Source of the DNA: Streptococcus sp. WB01_FAA12
Lineage (GTDB): Bacteria; Bacillota; Bacilli; Lactobacillales; Streptococcaceae
Direction of reading: 5' to 3'
NCBI RefSeq assembly: GCF_012843315.1
Contig: NZ_JABAEX010000002.1
Span: 1-64,000 of the forward strand
Length of the DNA stretch: 64,000 bases
Each line of letters starts with the position of its first letter. The stretch's first letter is position 1. The notes under the pieces were generated by a model that was not told where the DNA came from, did no database searches, and worked only from the letters and a program-made list of their open reading frames with translations. Positions 62,350 to 64,000 of the stretch are shown here, in pieces. Made by a program: the position numbers and the translations under genes.

Positions 62350-63207
62350 ATGGCACAGATTATTGATGGGAAGGCTCTTGCAGCTAAGTTACAAGGACAG
62401 TTGGCTGAAAAGACTGCCAAACTAAAAGAAGAAACAGGTCTAGTTCCAGGCTTGGTGGTGATTTTGGTGGGGGACAATCCTGCCAGTCAAGTTTACGTTC
62501 GCAACAAGGAACGGTCAGCTCTTGCTGCTGGCTTCCGTAGTGAAGTTGTGCGAGTTCCAGAGACCATTACCCAAGCGGAATTGTTGGACTTGATTGCTAA
62601 ATACAATCAAGATTCAGCTTGGCATGGGATTTTGGTTCAGTTACCATTACCCAAACATATCGATGAAGAGGCGGTTTTATTAGCCATTGACCCAGAAAAG
62701 GATGTAGATGGTTTCCATCCGCTAAACATGGGGCGTCTTTGGTCTGGTCATCCAGTTATGATTCCTTCTACACCTGCAGGAATTATGGAGATGTTTCATG
62801 AATATGGGATTGATCTAGAAGGTAAAAATGCGGTTGTTATCGGTCGTTCGAATATCGTTGGGAAACCAATGGCTCAGCTTCTTTTGGACAAGAATGCTAC
62901 TGTTACTCTAACTCATTCCCGTACAAAAGATCTAGCTCAAGTAGCATCGCAAGCGGATATTCTTGTCGTTGCTATCGGTCGCGCCAAGTTTGTGACTGCT
63001 GACTTTGTCAAACCAGGTGCAGTTGTCATTGATGTAGGGATGAACCGAGATGAAAATGGCAAGCTTTGTGGAGATGTTGACTACGATGCCGTTGCACCAC
63101 TTGCCAGCCACATCACGCCAGTACCTGGTGGAGTTGGCCCTATGACCATTACCATGCTAATGGAGCAAACCTATGAAGCAGCGCTTCGTACACTGAACAA
63201 GGATTAG
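62350..63207 (+). CDS. folD: Bifunctional methylene-THF dehydrogenase / methenyl-THF cyclohydrolase
   Basis: One-carbon metabolism: interconverts 5,10-methylene-, methenyl- and 10-formyl-tetrahydrofolate using NADP. 285 residues, the usual length. The catalytic [14 protein letters not shown] contains the Tyr-x3-Lys pair, then [24 protein letters not shown], and the cofactor loop [17 protein letters not shown], with the terminal [19 protein letters not shown]. The frame opens at 62329, but ATG 62350 gives the canonical [12 protein letters not shown]. The MET-box places it with methionine synthesis, which draws on methyl-folate. Confidence 0.96.
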   Translation: MAQIIDGKALAAKLQGQLAEKTAKLKEETGLVPGLVVILVGDNPASQVYVRNKERSALAAGFRSEVVRVPETITQAELLDLIAKYNQDSAWHGILVQLPLPKHIDEEAVLLAIDPEKDVDGFHPLNMGRLWSGHPVMIPSTPAGIMEMFHEYGIDLEGKNAVVIGRSNIVGKPMAQLLLDKNATVTLTHSRTKDLAQVASQADILVVAIGRAKFVTADFVKPGAVVIDVGMNRDENGKLCGDVDYDAVAPLASHITPVPGGVGPMTITMLMEQTYEAALRTLNKD

Positions 63208-63211
63208 GAAA

Positions 63212-63985
63212 ATGAAATTCGTATTTGATCTGGATGGGACGCTGTCTTTTGACTATATGACCATAGATGAGGAGATTAAGCAGGTTCTTTTAAAGGCTGA
63301 AGATTATGGGCATGAGGTTGTGTTTGCCTCAGCCCGCTCTTATCGGGATTGCTTGGGCTTATTAGGCCCTGAACTCAGTCAGCGCTTGGTCATAGGTTTG
63401 AATGGTGGTGTAGCCTATTATCTGGGGAAAGCCATCTATGAAAGAAATCTCGATGCTAGAGTTTATCAGGCGCTAGTGAATTATTGCCAGACTTATAATC
63501 TCCCTTTCTTTGCAGATGATTGCTTTGATTATAGTGGTCAGATTGTGGAGAAGATTCCATTTATTTCTAGTGTTGACCCCCTAAAGGTGGCTCGTCATCA
63601 GAAACTCGAGGACTTGGGGACTCCGATTAAGGTAGTCGTTTATATGGGCGACCATGAGGATTTGCTTGATGACCTGCTTGGTCAGTTAGAAAGACTGGAG
63701 CTGGCTCATCTGTCTTATCATGCGCATGAAAAGTGCCTTTATGTTAATCCCTTGGATACTCATAAGGCGACAACTGTTGAAAAGTTATGTGGGGAGAATT
63801 TCATTGCTTTTGGAAATGACCAAAACGATATTGAACTGTTTAAAACCTCTCTCTATTCAGTTCAGATAGGAGATTTTGCTGGCCTTACTTCATATGCGGA
63901 TGAAACGTTTGAGCTAAAAGGAGAACCTTCTCCAGCAGTGGCAGCTAAAATCTTACAGACCTTTGCGGAATTTAAGGGAAAATAG
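63212..63985 (+). CDS. Cof-type HAD-IIB phosphatase
   Basis: 257-residue HAD hydrolase of the Cof/IIB class with a C2 cap. Motif I FDLDGTLSFDYM (Asp6 nucleophile, Asp8), motif II ASARSYRDC, motif III Lys in THKATTVEKLC, and motif IV FGNDQNDIELF. It lies 4 bp after folD, so it is co-transcribed and falls under the same MET-box promoter. Relatives dephosphorylate sugar phosphates, FMN or pyridoxal phosphate; the substrate here is unknown. Confidence 0.87.
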   Translation: MKFVFDLDGTLSFDYMTIDEEIKQVLLKAEDYGHEVVFASARSYRDCLGLLGPELSQRLVIGLNGGVAYYLGKAIYERNLDARVYQALVNYCQTYNLPFFADDCFDYSGQIVEKIPFISSVDPLKVARHQKLEDLGTPIKVVVYMGDHEDLLDDLLGQLERLELAHLSYHAHEKCLYVNPLDTHKATTVEKLCGENFIAFGNDQNDIELFKTSLYSVQIGDFAGLTSYADETFELKGEPSPAVAAKILQTFAEFKGK

Positions 63986-63990
63986 TGTAG

Positions 63991-63997
63991 AAGGAGG
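63991..63997 (+). promoter_or_regulatory. Ribosome binding site of the next gene (outside window)
   Basis: AAGGAGG, 6 bp after the Cof gene stop, predicts a further co-transcribed gene starting just beyond position 64000. Confidence 0.6.
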
Positions 63998-64000
63998 TTC

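Overview
The window looks like chromosome of a mitis-group Streptococcus (S. oralis / S. mitis / S. infantis type, not obviously S. pneumoniae itself). I infer this from the AT-rich sequence, extended -10 promoters (TGn-TATAAT), YSIRK and LPxTG surface proteins, CtsR, CodY, MET-box and SMK-box control elements, and gene neighbourhoods that I recall from pneumococcus: aliB to greA, degV to ftsX, and clpE to folD. No searches were run. Family calls rest on motifs, length and recalled homologues.

Layout. 1-650 is the end of a serine-rich LPNTG adhesin, followed by a decayed IS30-like transposase relic. 1.2-16.7 kb is mostly + strand housekeeping: oligopeptide-binding lipoprotein AliB, a transsulfuration pair under a perfect MET-box, a SWIM/SNF2 helicase, murC, two tandem acetyltransferases, mltG, greA, an amino-acid permease, a GNAT and a HAD hydrolase. 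16.8-18.0 kb is a compact three-gene cassette of an XRE regulator and two small membrane proteins, joined by duplicated 27-bp junctions. 18.1-20.4 kb is pncB-nadE (NAD salvage), followed by an array of hairpin repeats. 21.4-24.5 kb is a - strand group (Nudix, DUF1697, YhiN-type flavoprotein, DegV).

24.6-32.2 kb carries tetR, dCMP deaminase, upp, clpP (CtsR-controlled), ylbG and the livJHMGF branched-chain amino-acid importer (CodY box in its promoter). Between livF and the acuB-like gene sits an accessory block (32.2-37.5 kb). It holds a second hairpin-repeat array, a three-domain protein (HTH + LicC-like nucleotidyltransferase + LicA-like choline/ethanolamine kinase), a 61-residue membrane peptide, and two tandem, about 95 % identical NCS1-family transporters with a degenerate copy of the small gene between them. 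This is the best candidate for a little-described system: uptake, phosphorylation and nucleotide activation of an amino alcohol such as choline or ethanolamine.

37.6-44.4 kb: acuB-like, prfB (with its programmed +1 frameshift), ftsEX, a glucose-type PTS EIICBA with a cre-like palindrome, and an EEP-family hydrolase. 44.6-53.35 kb is one giant 2923-residue YSIRK/LPNTG surface protein. It has about 30 SHIRT-type domains, 18 of which form an exact 255-bp tandem array, so it is a periscope-type adhesin. 53.6-64 kb: DEAD-box helicase, metK behind an SMK (SAM-III) riboswitch apparently interrupted by a 163-bp insertion with flanking direct repeats, then clpE (perfect CtsR box), small conserved genes, an amino-acid ABC pair, folD (second perfect MET-box) and a Cof-type phosphatase.

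The methionine/one-carbon genes form a visible regulatory network: the metC-like pair and folD share the MET-box at the same distance from their promoters, and metK has a SAM riboswitch.
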